A DNA stretch of 51,839 nucleotides from Pseudomonadota bacterium (lineage in GTDB: Bacteria > Desulfobacterota > Desulfovibrionia > Desulfovibrionales > Desulfovibrionaceae), in assembly GCA_018822105.1 (NCBI GenBank), contig JAHJLB010000006.1:1-51839 (forward strand), given 5' to 3'. The position numbers were made by a program, and so were the translations under genes. Shown piece after piece: positions 1 through 9,162 of this stretch. Position 1 is the stretch's first letter; the number at the start of each line of letters is the position of its first letter. The notes beneath the pieces are model-generated. The model saw nothing but the letters and a program-made list of their open reading frames with translations. It did not search any database and was not told the origin of the DNA.

Positions 1-336
1 ATCGCCGCGCGCGGCCAGGCGCTCGCAGCCCTCGGCCTCGGCATTGGGGCGGGCCTGGCGGACCAGGGCGGCGAGGGCCGGGCCCAGCGGCCCGGCCGAG
101 ACGTCAGGAGACAGGGCCAGAAGCTGTCCGGCCAGTCCGGCATCCAGCGGGTCGGCCTCGAAGGCGGCCTGCAGCAGGTCGAGGCCCAGGGGCCGCGACA
201 AGACCGCCCCGGCCCCGGCGTCCGGCCCAGCGTCCAGGCAGAGCCTGGCCAGGCGCAGGAGGTGCAGCTTGCCTGAGCCGCCGACGCACAGCCCCTCGAG
301 CACAGGTTCAGGCAGGCGGTCCCAGGCGAAATCCAT
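1..336 (-). CDS. N-terminal part of an unidentified protein (runs off the left edge)
   Basis: An open frame of 112 codons on the minus strand begins with ATG at 336 and continues past the window edge without a stop. A very strong Shine-Dalgarno run (GGAGGGAGGG) lies just before the ATG, which decides the start. The visible protein begins MDFAWDRLPEPV and is rich in Leu, Ala and Gly, with alternating helical-looking stretches. It has no signal peptide or membrane segment, and I recognise no domain. It is divergent from the glycosyltransferase at 441, so a function in surface polysaccharide or glycan assembly is possible but unsupported. Confidence 0.6.
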   Translation of the reverse strand, partial: MDFAWDRLPEPVLEGLCVGGSGKLHLLRLARLCLDAGPDAGAGAVLSRPLGLDLLQAAFEADPLDAGLAGQLLALSPDVSAGPLGPALAALVRQARPNAEAEGCERLAARGD

Positions 337-361
337 GCTCCCTCCCTCCTCCGGGCGCGCC

Positions 362-390
362 TTGACATCCCAGACGGCGCCGGATAACCG
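362..390 (+). promoter_or_regulatory. possible sigma-70 promoter for the glycosyltransferase
   Basis: A perfect -35 hexamer TTGACA (362-367) is followed after 17 bases by TAACCG (385-390), a weak -10. It lies in the divergent gap 50 bases before the ATG at 441. The -35 is convincing; the -10 is not. Confidence 0.35.
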
Positions 391-440
391 TAAACTGTGT
401 AAAAACATCGCATATACCTGCACGCGCAGGCAAGACCAAA

Positions 441-1157
441 ATGCCGGAAACCTCCCTCGCCATAGTCATCCTGCATTACGGGCCCGCGGCCCGCACCGCG
501 GCATTGCACAGGCAGCTCCTGGCGAGCGACGCGCCCTTCAGCCGGGACATCCTGGTCCTGGACAACGCCTCCCCGGAGCCCTACCCGGACGCCTGGCGGC
601 GCACCGGGGCCAACCTCTACTGGGCCGGGGCCCTGGACTACGCCCTCAGGGCCTGCGCTGACCAGGGAGCCACGCACCTGTGGTTCCTCAACAACGACCT
701 GCTCTTCGACTCCCCCGCCCCGCACATCCAGCGGGCCTGGGGCCGGCTTGCGCACATGGAACGGGAGGCCGGCCCGGTGGGCGTATACTCCCCTTCGACC
801 CTGGCCAACCCCTACCACGCCCAGATGGTGCGGCGGCCAGGCTCGCAGTGGCGCAGGGCGGCCTATGTGGACGGCATCGCCCCGCTGCTGCGCCTGGACT
901 GCGTGCGGGAGCTGGGCGGGCTGGACTGCGCGGACAACGGATTCGGCTACGGCGTGGACATCTGGCTGTCCTGGCGGGCGCAGCAGGCCGGCTGGGGCGT
1001 GGTGGTGGACGACCAGGTGGTGGTGCGGCACCGCTACCATTCCACCGCCCGCGAGCAGGAGGGCTTCCTGGCCCGGGCCGCGGCCGCCGAGGAGTCGTAC
1101 ATGGCCAAGCGCTTCGGGCCGGACTGGCGCGCCGCGCTCAAGGCCCAGCAGGGCTGA
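441..1157 (+). CDS. glycosyltransferase family 2-like protein
   Basis: The 238-residue protein has the GT-A fold layout of small bacterial GT2 enzymes. An N-terminal beta strand (SLAIVILHYG) is followed by LVLDNASP, which matches the nucleotide-binding VDNxS segment. FLNNDLLF near residue 90 sits where the metal-binding DxD-type motif lies in rhamnosyl- and related transferases. A late GFGYGVDIWLSWR segment resembles the ED-type catalytic-base region. It has no membrane segment, so it is probably a cytoplasmic enzyme that transfers a nucleotide-activated sugar to a glycan or lipid acceptor. Donor and acceptor cannot be read from the sequence. The ATG at 441 has only a weak ribosome site. It stands alone between a divergent gene and the mprF-like operon. 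Confidence 0.8.
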   Translation: MPETSLAIVILHYGPAARTAALHRQLLASDAPFSRDILVLDNASPEPYPDAWRRTGANLYWAGALDYALRACADQGATHLWFLNNDLLFDSPAPHIQRAWGRLAHMEREAGPVGVYSPSTLANPYHAQMVRRPGSQWRRAAYVDGIAPLLRLDCVRELGGLDCADNGFGYGVDIWLSWRAQQAGWGVVVDDQVVVRHRYHSTAREQEGFLARAAAAEESYMAKRFGPDWRAALKAQQG

Positions 1158-1216
1158 ACGGCCCATTTTACCGGGACATTTTCTCCGCGCCCGGCAACCC
1201 TGGCCCTGCGAATAAA

Positions 1217-1245
1217 TTGACGGCCCGAGAGCCCGCGTGATAGCC
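1217..1245 (+). promoter_or_regulatory. possible sigma-70 promoter of the mprF-acvB operon
   Basis: TTGACG (1217-1222) is followed after 17 bases by ATAGCC (1240-1245) in the 197-base gap before the ATG at 1355. The -35 is good and the -10 poor. No other promoter-like element stands out in this gap. Confidence 0.3.
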
Positions 1246-1354
1246 CTTCCGCTGGCACGGGGCCTCGGCTCCGGGCACACCCCCCGGAATCGGACACCAT
1301 GCGCGCACTGAACCGACACTGCCTCACAGGGCACCCAGCCCGCCGGGAGCGGCC

Positions 1355-3910
1355 ATGCTGAGCCGTCTGCGCCCCTTCCTCGGCCCCGCCCTGGCCCTGG
1401 CCCTGCTCGCCGCGGCGGGCTGGGCCCTCTCCGCGCAGCTGGCAGGCCACAGCTTCCAGGAGATCCTGGACACCCTGGCCTCGGAGACCGAGCGCAACCT
1501 GCTTCTGGCCTTCGGGCTCACGGCGGTGAACTTCGCCGTGCTGGCGGGCTACGACATCCTGGCCCTGCGCTACATCGGCCACCCCCTGCCGCACATGCGC
1601 GCGGCCTTCGCCTCGTTCGCGGGCAACGCCTTCAGCAACACCATCGGGCTCTCCACCCTGGCCGGCAGCTCCGTGCGCTATCGGCTGTACTCCTCCTGGG
1701 GCCTCACCCCAGGGGAGATCGCCAAGATCGTGGTCTTCACCACCCTGACCCTGTGGCTGGGGCTGTTCGCCATCGGCGGCATCACCTTCACAGTCAAGCC
1801 CCTGCCCCTGCCCGACTGGATCAGCCTGCCCTTCCACACCACCCGCCCCCTGGGGTTCATCCTGCTCCTGCCGCCCGCCATCTATCTCCTGGCCGCCTCC
1901 CGGAAGGAGCCCACCTGGAGCATCGGCAAGTACGAGCTGCTGCTGCCGCAGTTCCCCAGCGCGCTATTGCAGGTGGCCATCGCCTCCCTGGACTGGGCCC
2001 TGGCCGCGGCGGTGCTCTACGCCCTGCTGCCGCCCTGGGCCAACGTGAGTTTCCCCCTGGTGCTGGGAGCCTTCCTGCTGGGGCAGATCGCGGGCCTCGT
2101 CAGCCAGGTGCCCGGCGGCCTGGGCGTGTTCGAGTCCTGCCTGATCTTCCTCTTGACCCCGCGCATCCCCGCGCCCACGCTCTTCGCCGCCCTGGTGGCC
2201 TACCGCCTGGTGTACTACGCCGCGCCCCTGGCCGTGGCCGGCGCCCTGCTGGGCATCCGCGAGACCATCGCCGCCAAGAACACCCTCAAGGGCATCCTGG
2301 GCTTCCTGGCCGACTGGCTCCCGGTGCTGGCCCCGCGCCTGCTGGCCGTGACCACCTTTCTGGCCGGGGCGCTGCTGCTCTTTTCCGGCGCAACGCCCAC
2401 GGTGCATGCGCGGCTGGAATGGCTGCGCCACATCCTGCCCCTGGGCGTGCTGGAGGCCTCACACTTCATGGGCAGCCTTGCGGGCCTGGGCCTCCTGATC
2501 CTGGCGCGCGGCCTGCACAAGCGCCTGGACGCGGCCTACTACGTCACCGCCGTGGTGCTCTTCATGGGCATCATCGCCAGCCTGCTCAAGGGTCTGGACT
2601 ACGAGGAGGCCTTTTTCCTCACCGTGCTCCTGCTGGCGCTGCTGCCCTGCCACAAGTTCTTCTACCGCAAGGCCTCACTCTTGTCCGAGGGCTTCACGCC
2701 GGGCTGGATCGGAGCCATCGTGCTGGCCCTGGGCTGCACCCTGTACCTGGGCTGGCTGGCTTACGGCGACGCCACCCTGGACCGCGACCTGTGGTGGCAG
2801 TTCACCTTTGAGGACGAGGCCAGCCGCTTCCTGCGCGCCACCGTGGGCATCCTGGTGGGCGTGGTCTTCGTGGCCGGCCTGCGCCTCATGCGCTCGGCCC
2901 GTCCGCGCTACGCCCCGGCAAGCGAGGGCGACATCCTGACCGTGCGCGGGCTGGTGGCCAAGTCGCCCCACACCTACGCCCACCTGGCCATGCTGCGCGA
3001 CAAGAGCTTCCTGCTGAGCCGCGACGGCGCGGGCTTTCTCATGTACGCCGTGGCCGGCCGCAGCTGGGTCTGCATGGGCGACCCCGTGGGCCCGCCCGCC
3101 GCGCGCGCGGAGCTGGCCTGGCGCTTCCGGGAGATGGTGGACCTCTACGCCGGCTGGACGGCGTTCTACCAGGCGGGCCGGGAGAACCTGCCCCTGTACC
3201 TGGACCTGGGGCTCACCATCACGAAGATCGGCGAGGAGGCCCGCGTGCCCCTGCAGGAATTCTCCCTGGCCGGGCAGGCGCGCAAGGGCCTGCGCTACAC
3301 GCGCAACATGGTGGAAAAGGAGGGCTGCGTCTTCGAGCTTGCCCCCGCCAGCGCCGCCCCGGGGCTTCTGCCGGAGCTGCGCCGCGTCTCCGACGCCTGG
3401 CTGGCCTCCAAGAACGCGCGCGAGAAGAAGTTCTCCCTGGGCTTCTTCCAGGAGGAATACCTGAGCGGCTGCGCCATGGCCCTGGTGCGCCGGGAGGGCA
3501 GGATCGTGGCCTTCGCCAACCTCTGGGAGTGCGAGGGACGCCAGGAGCTTTCCGTGGACCTCATGCGCTACGCCCCGGACGCGCCCACCAGCGTCATGGA
3601 ATACCTGTACATCATGCTCATGCTCTGGGGCCGCGAGCAGGGCTGCCAGTGGTTCAACCTGGGCATGGCCCCCTTCTCCGGCCTGGAGCGGCACTTCCTC
3701 GCGCCCACCTGGACGCGCCTGGGCGGCCTGCTGTACAGCTACGGCGGCACGCTGTACAATTTCCAGGGCCTGCGCCGCTTCAAGGACAAGTTCGATCCCG
3801 TCTGGGAATCCAAATACCTGGCCTGCCCAGGCGGCACCGTGCCGCCGCGAGTGCTGGCCAACATCGCCACCCTGGTTTCGGGCGGCATGCGCGGAGTCAT
3901 GGTCAAATGA
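1355..3910 (+). CDS. mprF: MprF-like bifunctional phosphatidylglycerol aminoacyltransferase/flippase
   Basis: This 851-residue membrane protein matches MprF (LpiA) in length and domain order. Roughly residues 1-520 form a polytopic flippase region with about a dozen hydrophobic helices, including the QVPGGLGVFES segment typical of the UPF0104/flippase domain. Residues from about 545 to 840 form the cytosolic DUF2156 synthase domain (GNAT-like fold) with GDPVGPP and FNLGMAPFSG motifs. The family transfers lysine or alanine from aminoacyl-tRNA to phosphatidylglycerol and flips the product outward, lowering envelope negative charge and raising resistance to cationic peptides and acid. GGGAG before the ATG at 1355 supports the start. 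Its stop overlaps the next gene in an ATGA, so the two are translationally coupled. Which amino acid is used cannot be told. Confidence 0.9.
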   Translation: MLSRLRPFLGPALALALLAAAGWALSAQLAGHSFQEILDTLASETERNLLLAFGLTAVNFAVLAGYDILALRYIGHPLPHMRAAFASFAGNAFSNTIGLSTLAGSSVRYRLYSSWGLTPGEIAKIVVFTTLTLWLGLFAIGGITFTVKPLPLPDWISLPFHTTRPLGFILLLPPAIYLLAASRKEPTWSIGKYELLLPQFPSALLQVAIASLDWALAAAVLYALLPPWANVSFPLVLGAFLLGQIAGLVSQVPGGLGVFESCLIFLLTPRIPAPTLFAALVAYRLVYYAAPLAVAGALLGIRETIAAKNTLKGILGFLADWLPVLAPRLLAVTTFLAGALLLFSGATPTVHARLEWLRHILPLGVLEASHFMGSLAGLGLLILARGLHKRLDAAYYVTAVVLFMGIIASLLKGLDYEEAFFLTVLLLALLPCHKFFYRKASLLSEGFTPGWIGAIVLALGCTLYLGWLAYGDATLDRDLWWQFTFEDEASRFLRATVGILVGVVFVAGLRLMRSARPRYAPASEGDILTVRGLVAKSPHTYAHLAMLRDKSFLLSRDGAGFLMYAVAGRSWVCMGDPVGPPAARAELAWRFREMVDLYAGWTAFYQAGRENLPLYLDLGLTITKIGEEARVPLQEFSLAGQARKGLRYTRNMVEKEGCVFELAPASAAPGLLPELRRVSDAWLASKNAREKKFSLGFFQEEYLSGCAMALVRREGRIVAFANLWECEGRQELSVDLMRYAPDAPTSVMEYLYIMLMLWGREQGCQWFNLGMAPFSGLERHFLAPTWTRLGGLLYSYGGTLYNFQGLRRFKDKFDPVWESKYLACPGGTVPPRVLANIATLVSGGMRGVMVK

Positions 3911-5346
3911 AACGCTTCCCCCCTGCGTCCCTCCACGCGTCCGCCCTGGCCCTGCTTTTGCTGGCCCTGTGCCTTGCTGCGGCAGCCTGCGCCAAACCGG
4001 AGAAGGCCCCGGAAAAGCTCAGCTTCGGCGTGTTCGGCGAGGTGCTCATCTACCGCAACGCCCCTGAACCCGGCCGCACCGTGCTGCTGCTCTCCGAGGG
4101 CGCCTGGGACCAGCGCATGGACAGGGCCGCCCGCGCCATGGCCGACATGGACGCCGCCGTGGTGGGCATCGACACCAGCCGGCTCCTGGCCCCCCTGCGC
4201 GGCAGGGCCGAGGGCTGCTTCTACCAGGCCTGGGAGTTCGAGGGCCTGAGCAAGATCGTGCAGAAGACCCTGGACTTCAAGGGCTACCACCTGCCCGTGC
4301 TGGCAGGCTTCGGCGAGGGCGCGAGCGTGGCCTACGCCACCTTCGCCCAGGCCCCCAAGGAGACCTTCGCCGGGGCCATCACCCTGGGCTTCTCCCCGCG
4401 CCTGGCCCTGGGCAAGCCCTTCTGCGCGGCCAACGGCTACCGCTTCGACAACGCCACCGGGGCCGCCCCCGGCGTGGTCATGAAGCCCGTGGAAAGGCCC
4501 TTCGGCCTGCTTGTGCTGCTCCAGGGCGACAAGGACGAGATCTTCGGCCCGGACGAGACCAAGGCCTTCGCCAGCCAGATCCCCGCCGCGCGCGCCGTGT
4601 CCCTTCCCGGCCAGGGGCGGGCCTTGGCCGATCCCGGCCAGTGGCGCGCGGCCTTTCTGGAGGCCCTGAACACCCTGGCTCCGGCCAGGGCCGCCGCCGG
4701 CGCGGCCCCATCGGACGTGGGCGACCTGCCCCTGGTGGAGGTGCCCGCAAAGCGCCCCGGCCAGACCCTGGCCGTCATCGTCACCGGAGACGGGGGCTGG
4801 GCCGGCATCGACCAGCAGATCGGCGACATCCTGGCGGCCCACGGCGTTTCTGTGGTGGGCTTCAACTCGCTCAAATACTTCTGGAACAAGCGCGAGGCCG
4901 ACGAGATGGCCCGCGACCTGGAGCGCACGCTCACGCACTACGCGCACCTCTGGGGCGCGCAGCGCTTCATCGTGGTGGGCTACTCCATCGGCGCGGACGT
5001 GCTGCCCTTCATGGCCGGGCGCATGAGCCAAGCCACGCGCGACCGCCTGGCCCTGGTGGCCATGCTGGGCCCGGGCACGCACACGGAGTTCGAGTTCCGC
5101 CTGTCCAACTGGCTCACCGAGGAGAACCGGCCCGAAGGGCACGCCCTGATCCCGGAGATGCCGAAGCTGGCCCTAACCCCGGTGCTGCTCATCTGCGGCA
5201 GCGAGGAGGACGGCACCCTGTGCCAGAACTACCGTGCGCCCAACGTGAAGAGCCTGGTCCTGCCCGGCGGGCACCATTTCAACAAGCAATACCAGGAGAT
5301 CGCCTTGACCATCCTGCGCGAGGCCGGCATCCCGGCGCAGGACTAG
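3907..5346 (+). CDS. acvB: AcvB/VirJ-family lipoprotein hydrolase
   Basis: The 479-residue protein starts at the ATG overlapping the mprF stop (ATGA at 3907-3910). It opens with a Lys/Arg-flanked hydrophobic signal ending LAAAAC, a plausible lipobox with Cys near residue 24, so it should be a periplasm-facing lipoprotein. Two alpha/beta-hydrolase-like halves follow. The C-terminal VirJ half (about 270-479) has VTGDGGWAG, a nucleophile elbow GYSIGAD near residue 357, an acidic SEEDG segment and the final GGHHF histidine. In Agrobacterium and Rhizobium, AcvB hydrolyses aminoacyl-phosphatidylglycerol made by LpiA/MprF, and the gene pair is conserved there. The tight coupling here implies the same synthesis/hydrolysis pair. 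Function is by family and context. Confidence 0.87.
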   Translation: MKRFPPASLHASALALLLLALCLAAAACAKPEKAPEKLSFGVFGEVLIYRNAPEPGRTVLLLSEGAWDQRMDRAARAMADMDAAVVGIDTSRLLAPLRGRAEGCFYQAWEFEGLSKIVQKTLDFKGYHLPVLAGFGEGASVAYATFAQAPKETFAGAITLGFSPRLALGKPFCAANGYRFDNATGAAPGVVMKPVERPFGLLVLLQGDKDEIFGPDETKAFASQIPAARAVSLPGQGRALADPGQWRAAFLEALNTLAPARAAAGAAPSDVGDLPLVEVPAKRPGQTLAVIVTGDGGWAGIDQQIGDILAAHGVSVVGFNSLKYFWNKREADEMARDLERTLTHYAHLWGAQRFIVVGYSIGADVLPFMAGRMSQATRDRLALVAMLGPGTHTEFEFRLSNWLTEENRPEGHALIPEMPKLALTPVLLICGSEEDGTLCQNYRAPNVKSLVLPGGHHFNKQYQEIALTILREAGIPAQD

Positions 5347-5371
5347 CCGCGGGCGCCGGGGGGAGCAGGAC

Positions 5372-6601
5372 GTGAACGCAGCAGCGCAGCCCGCCAGGCC
5401 GGCCAACCGCCTGGCCTACATCGACAACGTGCGCATCGCCCTGTCCATGCTCGTGGTGGCGCACCACGCCGGGCAGCCCTACGGCAGCGACGGCTGGTGG
5501 CTGTTCCAGAGCCCCCTGCGCTCGCACTGGATCGGCCTGTTCTTCGGCGTCAACGAGGCCTTTTTCATGGGCCTGTTCTTCCTCATGGCCGGGTATTTCC
5601 ATCCCGGCAGCGTGGACCGCAAGGGGCCGGGCCGCTTCGTGGCCGACCGCCTCTGGCGCTTCGGCGTGCCCATCGCGGTCATGGTCCTGGGGCTCACCCC
5701 CATCTTCATCTACTTCCACGCGGTGAATTTCAAGCACCTCCCCTTCCATTCCTACTGGGAGTTCTATTCCGGCGTGTACCTGGGCCTTGCGGACAAGCCC
5801 GCCGCCTGGGCCGGGGCGGCCGGTCCGAACCTGGAATTCGTCCACCTCTGGTTCATCCAGAACCTGTTCATCTACGGCTGCGTCTACGCCCTGTTCCGGG
5901 CCCTGTTCCGGGCCCTGTTCCGGGCCCCGTCACGGCCCGCTGGCCGCGAGGCCGCGCCCGCCGCGCCGCCACGTGAGCCCCTGGCCCCGGCCGCGGCCTG
6001 GAGGTTCCTGCTCGCGCTCACGCTCTGGCTGAGCGCCGCCACCTTCCTCATCCGCATCTGGAAGAGCGTGGACGAATGGACGACCCTGTTCGGCTTTTGG
6101 GAGATGGAATTGGCGCACCTGCCGCAGTACGTGACCATGTTCATCCTGGGCATCGTCGCGGCGCGCAGGAACTGGTTCCAGCGCCTTCCGGCCTCGGTGG
6201 GCTTCGCCTGGCTGTGGCTGGGCCTGGGCTGCGTGGCGGTCTGGATGGCGCGCGGGGCCGGGCTGGACGTGCCCTTCTGGAACGGCGGGCTGGCCTGGCA
6301 GGCGCTCATCCGCCCCGTGTGGGAGAGCCTGCTCTGCGTGGGCTTCTGCGCGGGCCTGCTGACCCTGGCCCGGGAGCGCTTCCCGCGGCAGACACGGCTC
6401 ATGAAGATCCTGTCGGACAATTCCTTTGCGGTGTACATCTTCCACGTGCCCGTGGTGACGCTTTTGCAATACGCCCTGGCCGGCTCCGGCCTCGGGCCCG
6501 TCGAGTCCTTCCTCCTGGTGACCGCCCTGGGCCTGGGCCTCACCTTCCCGCTGACGCACTTCGTCCTGCGCCGCCTGCCCCTGCTGAAGCAGGCGCTCTA
6601 G
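5372..6601 (+). CDS. membrane acyltransferase family 3 (OpgC/OafA-like)
   Basis: The 409-residue protein begins at GTG (5372) behind GGGGGAG. It starts with RLAYIDNVRIALSMLVVAHH, the usual first helix of acyltransferase-3 proteins, in which the His pair is thought catalytic. About ten hydrophobic helices follow, ending with a YIFHVPVV segment seen near the end of this family. These enzymes O-acylate sugars, glucans or lipids at the cytoplasmic membrane; the substrate here is unknown. Only 25 bases separate it from the acvB-like gene, so it probably belongs to the same operon and suggests an envelope-modification theme. A 12-base unit (5888-5923) is repeated in tandem and encodes ALFR three times in a cytoplasmic linker. 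Confidence 0.85.
   Translation: MNAAAQPARPANRLAYIDNVRIALSMLVVAHHAGQPYGSDGWWLFQSPLRSHWIGLFFGVNEAFFMGLFFLMAGYFHPGSVDRKGPGRFVADRLWRFGVPIAVMVLGLTPIFIYFHAVNFKHLPFHSYWEFYSGVYLGLADKPAAWAGAAGPNLEFVHLWFIQNLFIYGCVYALFRALFRALFRAPSRPAGREAAPAAPPREPLAPAAAWRFLLALTLWLSAATFLIRIWKSVDEWTTLFGFWEMELAHLPQYVTMFILGIVAARRNWFQRLPASVGFAWLWLGLGCVAVWMARGAGLDVPFWNGGLAWQALIRPVWESLLCVGFCAGLLTLARERFPRQTRLMKILSDNSFAVYIFHVPVVTLLQYALAGSGLGPVESFLLVTALGLGLTFPLTHFVLRRLPLLKQAL
5888..5923 (+). repeat. three tandem copies of a 12-base unit inside the acyltransferase
   Basis: The unit GCCCTGTTCCGG occurs three times without mismatch, keeps the reading frame and encodes ALFR repeats next to a Pro/Ala-rich linker. Copy number could vary by slippage without breaking the frame. 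Confidence 0.9.
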
Positions 6602-9162
6602 GCGGGCTGGAGCCTCTTGCAGCCCTGCCCGCCCCTGCGGGCGCCCAGGGCGCGCTCCAGGCTCCGGGCCAGGTCGGCCTGGGGCACGGGCTTGGACAGA
6701 ATCTCGGCCACGCCCAGGATGGCCGCAGCCTCCCTGGCGGCCACATCGCCATACCCCGTGCAGAGGATCACCGGCAGGCCGGGCCGCAGGGCCAGCGCGC
6801 CCTGGGCCAGCTCCGTGCCGGACATGCCCGGCATGATCTGGTCCGTGAGCAGCAGGTCGAACTCGTCCGGGGCCTTGGCGAAAAGCGCCAGGGCCTCCTC
6901 GCCGCTGCCCGCAGCCGTGACCCGGTAGCCCAGGCCCGAGAGGGCCTCGCTCCAGATGGCCAGCAGCGCCTGCTCGTCGTCCACGAGCAGGATGCGCGCC
7001 TGGCCTGCGGGCAAGGTCTGGTGCAGTTCCTCCGCCGGAGCTTCGCCGCCGCGCATCCTCGGCAGCAGCACGCGCATGGTGGTGCCCAGGCCCGGCACAC
7101 TGTCCACGCCGATGACCCCGCCGAGCTTGCGCACGATGCCGTGCACCACGGCCAGGCCCATGCCCGGGCCCTCGCCGGGGCGCTTGGTGGTGAAGAAGGG
7201 ATCGAAGATGCGCCCGGCGATGGCCGCCGGAATGCCCGGGCCGGTGTCGCGCACGCGCAGCCGGACATAGGTGCCCTGGGCCAGGGCCGCATATTCCGGC
7301 TCGCGCTGCTCGCCCAGATACACCTCGTCCACGGCCACCTCCAGGATGCCGCCGGTGTCGCGCATGGCCTGCACGGCGTTGGTGCACAGGTTCATGACCA
7401 CCTGGTGCACCAGGGAGGGGTCCGCCAGCATCAGGTCCGACTCGGTGTCGAACCGGCGGCGCACGCTGATGCCCTGGGGCATGGTCACCAGCAAATGCTG
7501 CAGCACCTCCTTGACCAGGGGAGTCAGGCGCAGGGGCGCCAGGCTGCCCACGCCCTGGCGGCTGAAGGCCAGGATCTGGGCGATGAGCTCCTTGGCGCGG
7601 CCCCCGGCGCGCAGGATCTCCTCCACGCGGCGCTCCTGCGGCCCGCCGCGCGTTGCGGCCTCAAGCATCTCCGCATAGCCCAGCATGACCCCGAGGATGT
7701 TGTTGAAGTCGTGGGCGATGCCCCCGGCCAGGGTGCCCAGGGCCTCCAGGCGGCGGGCCTGCTCCAGCTGGCGCTCCAGCTCCTTCCAGCGCGAGATGTC
7801 GTGGGCCACCACGATGGTCCCGGTGCGCGCCGCGGCGCGGTCGTGGAAGGGCGACACGGCCACCAGGAAATGTCCGCCCCAGCGGGCGATGGTCAGTTCC
7901 TCCGTGGCGCTGGCCGAGCCGGCGGCCATGGCCCGGATGCGCGCCGCGGCGATCTCCGCGGCCTCCCCGGAGCCCCCGCCGGCAGGGTCGAGGAGCTCCT
8001 CCAGAAAGCGGCCCACCAGGCTGCGCGGATGCACCCCCAGGCGGCTGCCCAGGGCCATGTTCAGCCGCCGCGCGCGCATGTCCCCGTCGAGGATGAGGAT
8101 GGGGTCGGGCACGGAGTCGAAGGTGCGCTCCCACTCCTGCTTGGCCTGGATCACGGCCTGCTCCACCAGCAGGCGCTGGCTCATGTCCACGCCGATGCGC
8201 CAGGCCTTCCAGCCCGGCAGCGGGTATTGGCGGGAGATGTCGGACCAGGCGATGACGCGCGTGCCGCCGTCCTTGCAGGCCAGGCGGCTTTCGAGGTCGC
8301 GGTGGTCCTGTCCGCGGCCGCGCAGGGAGCGGCGGAAGGCCTCGTCCGGGAACAGGCGCTCCAGGGCCGCGCGGTCGTGCAGCACCTCCTGGGCCGCGTG
8401 CCCGGACACGCGCTCGCACTCGCGGTTCCAGAAGACGATCTCGCCCCGGGCGTCAAAGGCCACCACGAGCACGGGCATGTTCTCCACCATGCCGCGCAGG
8501 GCCTGGGCCCCGGCCAGCAGCGCGGCCTCGGCGCGCTCCCGGCCCACCTGGCCGCCCAGGAGATCGGCCAGCACCCGCAGCAGGGCCAGATCCTCCTGCG
8601 TCCAGCGGCGCGCAGGCGGGGCGTCGATGCGCAGGAAGCCCAGCCAGGCGCCGTTGTGGCGCACGGGCAGAAGCGCCGTGGACACGACGGCCCCGCCCTG
8701 CTCCAGGAACGGGCGCTCGGCCTCCGGGAAATCCGCGGACAGGCCCTGCAGGGCGTTGCCCTTGAACATGTCCTGGGCCAGCCGGCCCAGGCCGAGGGCG
8801 GTATACGTGACGGGCCGGCCCGGCGCCGGGCTGGCCAGGGGCGCGCTGCCGGCGGCCGGGGACTCGGCGGCCAGGCTCAGGCCCAGGCCGTGTTCCGGAT
8901 CCTCGTGGTTCAGGAACAGCGCGACGCGGGACAGCCCGGCCACGCGCACCAGGGCCTTGAGGATCCGGCCCAGGCCGCCGGAGCGCTTGGCCCCGTGCAG
9001 CAGGTCGGAGCAGGCCGCCAGCCCCCGCGCCAGGCGCAGCGTGGCCTCGCGGCCCTGGGCCCTGCCCGCCTTGGGCGCGGCATGGTCCAGGCTGGTGCGT
9101 TGCGGAGGTTTCGGCATGGGGGAGGGCCTTCGGGGCTCGAGTTGTTGGTCCAGAAACAGCAT
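6598..9162 (-). CDS. hybrid sensor histidine kinase (GAF-PAS-PAS-HisKA-HATPase-REC)
   Basis: The 854-residue protein has no membrane span, so it is a cytoplasmic sensor. Domains in order are: a GAF-like region (about 60-230), two PAS domains (about 230-345 and 350-480), a HisKA helix with LGTLAGGIAHDFNNIL whose phosphorylatable His is near 486, a HATPase with DTGPGIPA and GMGLAVV, and a C-terminal receiver with phospho-acceptor Asp in LLLTDQIMPG near 772. GAGGTGG stands about 7 bases before the ATG at 9162. It lies 66 bases downstream of tadD on the same strand, so it may be the last gene of the Tad transcript and could signal to the NtrC-type regulator at 20779. Its stop overlaps that of the convergent acyltransferase (CTAG at 6598-6601). 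Confidence 0.88.
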   Translation of the reverse strand: MLFLDQQLEPRRPSPMPKPPQRTSLDHAAPKAGRAQGREATLRLARGLAACSDLLHGAKRSGGLGRILKALVRVAGLSRVALFLNHEDPEHGLGLSLAAESPAAGSAPLASPAPGRPVTYTALGLGRLAQDMFKGNALQGLSADFPEAERPFLEQGGAVVSTALLPVRHNGAWLGFLRIDAPPARRWTQEDLALLRVLADLLGGQVGRERAEAALLAGAQALRGMVENMPVLVVAFDARGEIVFWNRECERVSGHAAQEVLHDRAALERLFPDEAFRRSLRGRGQDHRDLESRLACKDGGTRVIAWSDISRQYPLPGWKAWRIGVDMSQRLLVEQAVIQAKQEWERTFDSVPDPILILDGDMRARRLNMALGSRLGVHPRSLVGRFLEELLDPAGGGSGEAAEIAAARIRAMAAGSASATEELTIARWGGHFLVAVSPFHDRAAARTGTIVVAHDISRWKELERQLEQARRLEALGTLAGGIAHDFNNILGVMLGYAEMLEAATRGGPQERRVEEILRAGGRAKELIAQILAFSRQGVGSLAPLRLTPLVKEVLQHLLVTMPQGISVRRRFDTESDLMLADPSLVHQVVMNLCTNAVQAMRDTGGILEVAVDEVYLGEQREPEYAALAQGTYVRLRVRDTGPGIPAAIAGRIFDPFFTTKRPGEGPGMGLAVVHGIVRKLGGVIGVDSVPGLGTTMRVLLPRMRGGEAPAEELHQTLPAGQARILLVDDEQALLAIWSEALSGLGYRVTAAGSGEEALALFAKAPDEFDLLLTDQIMPGMSGTELAQGALALRPGLPVILCTGYGDVAAREAAAILGVAEILSKPVPQADLARSLERALGARRGGQGCKRLQPA

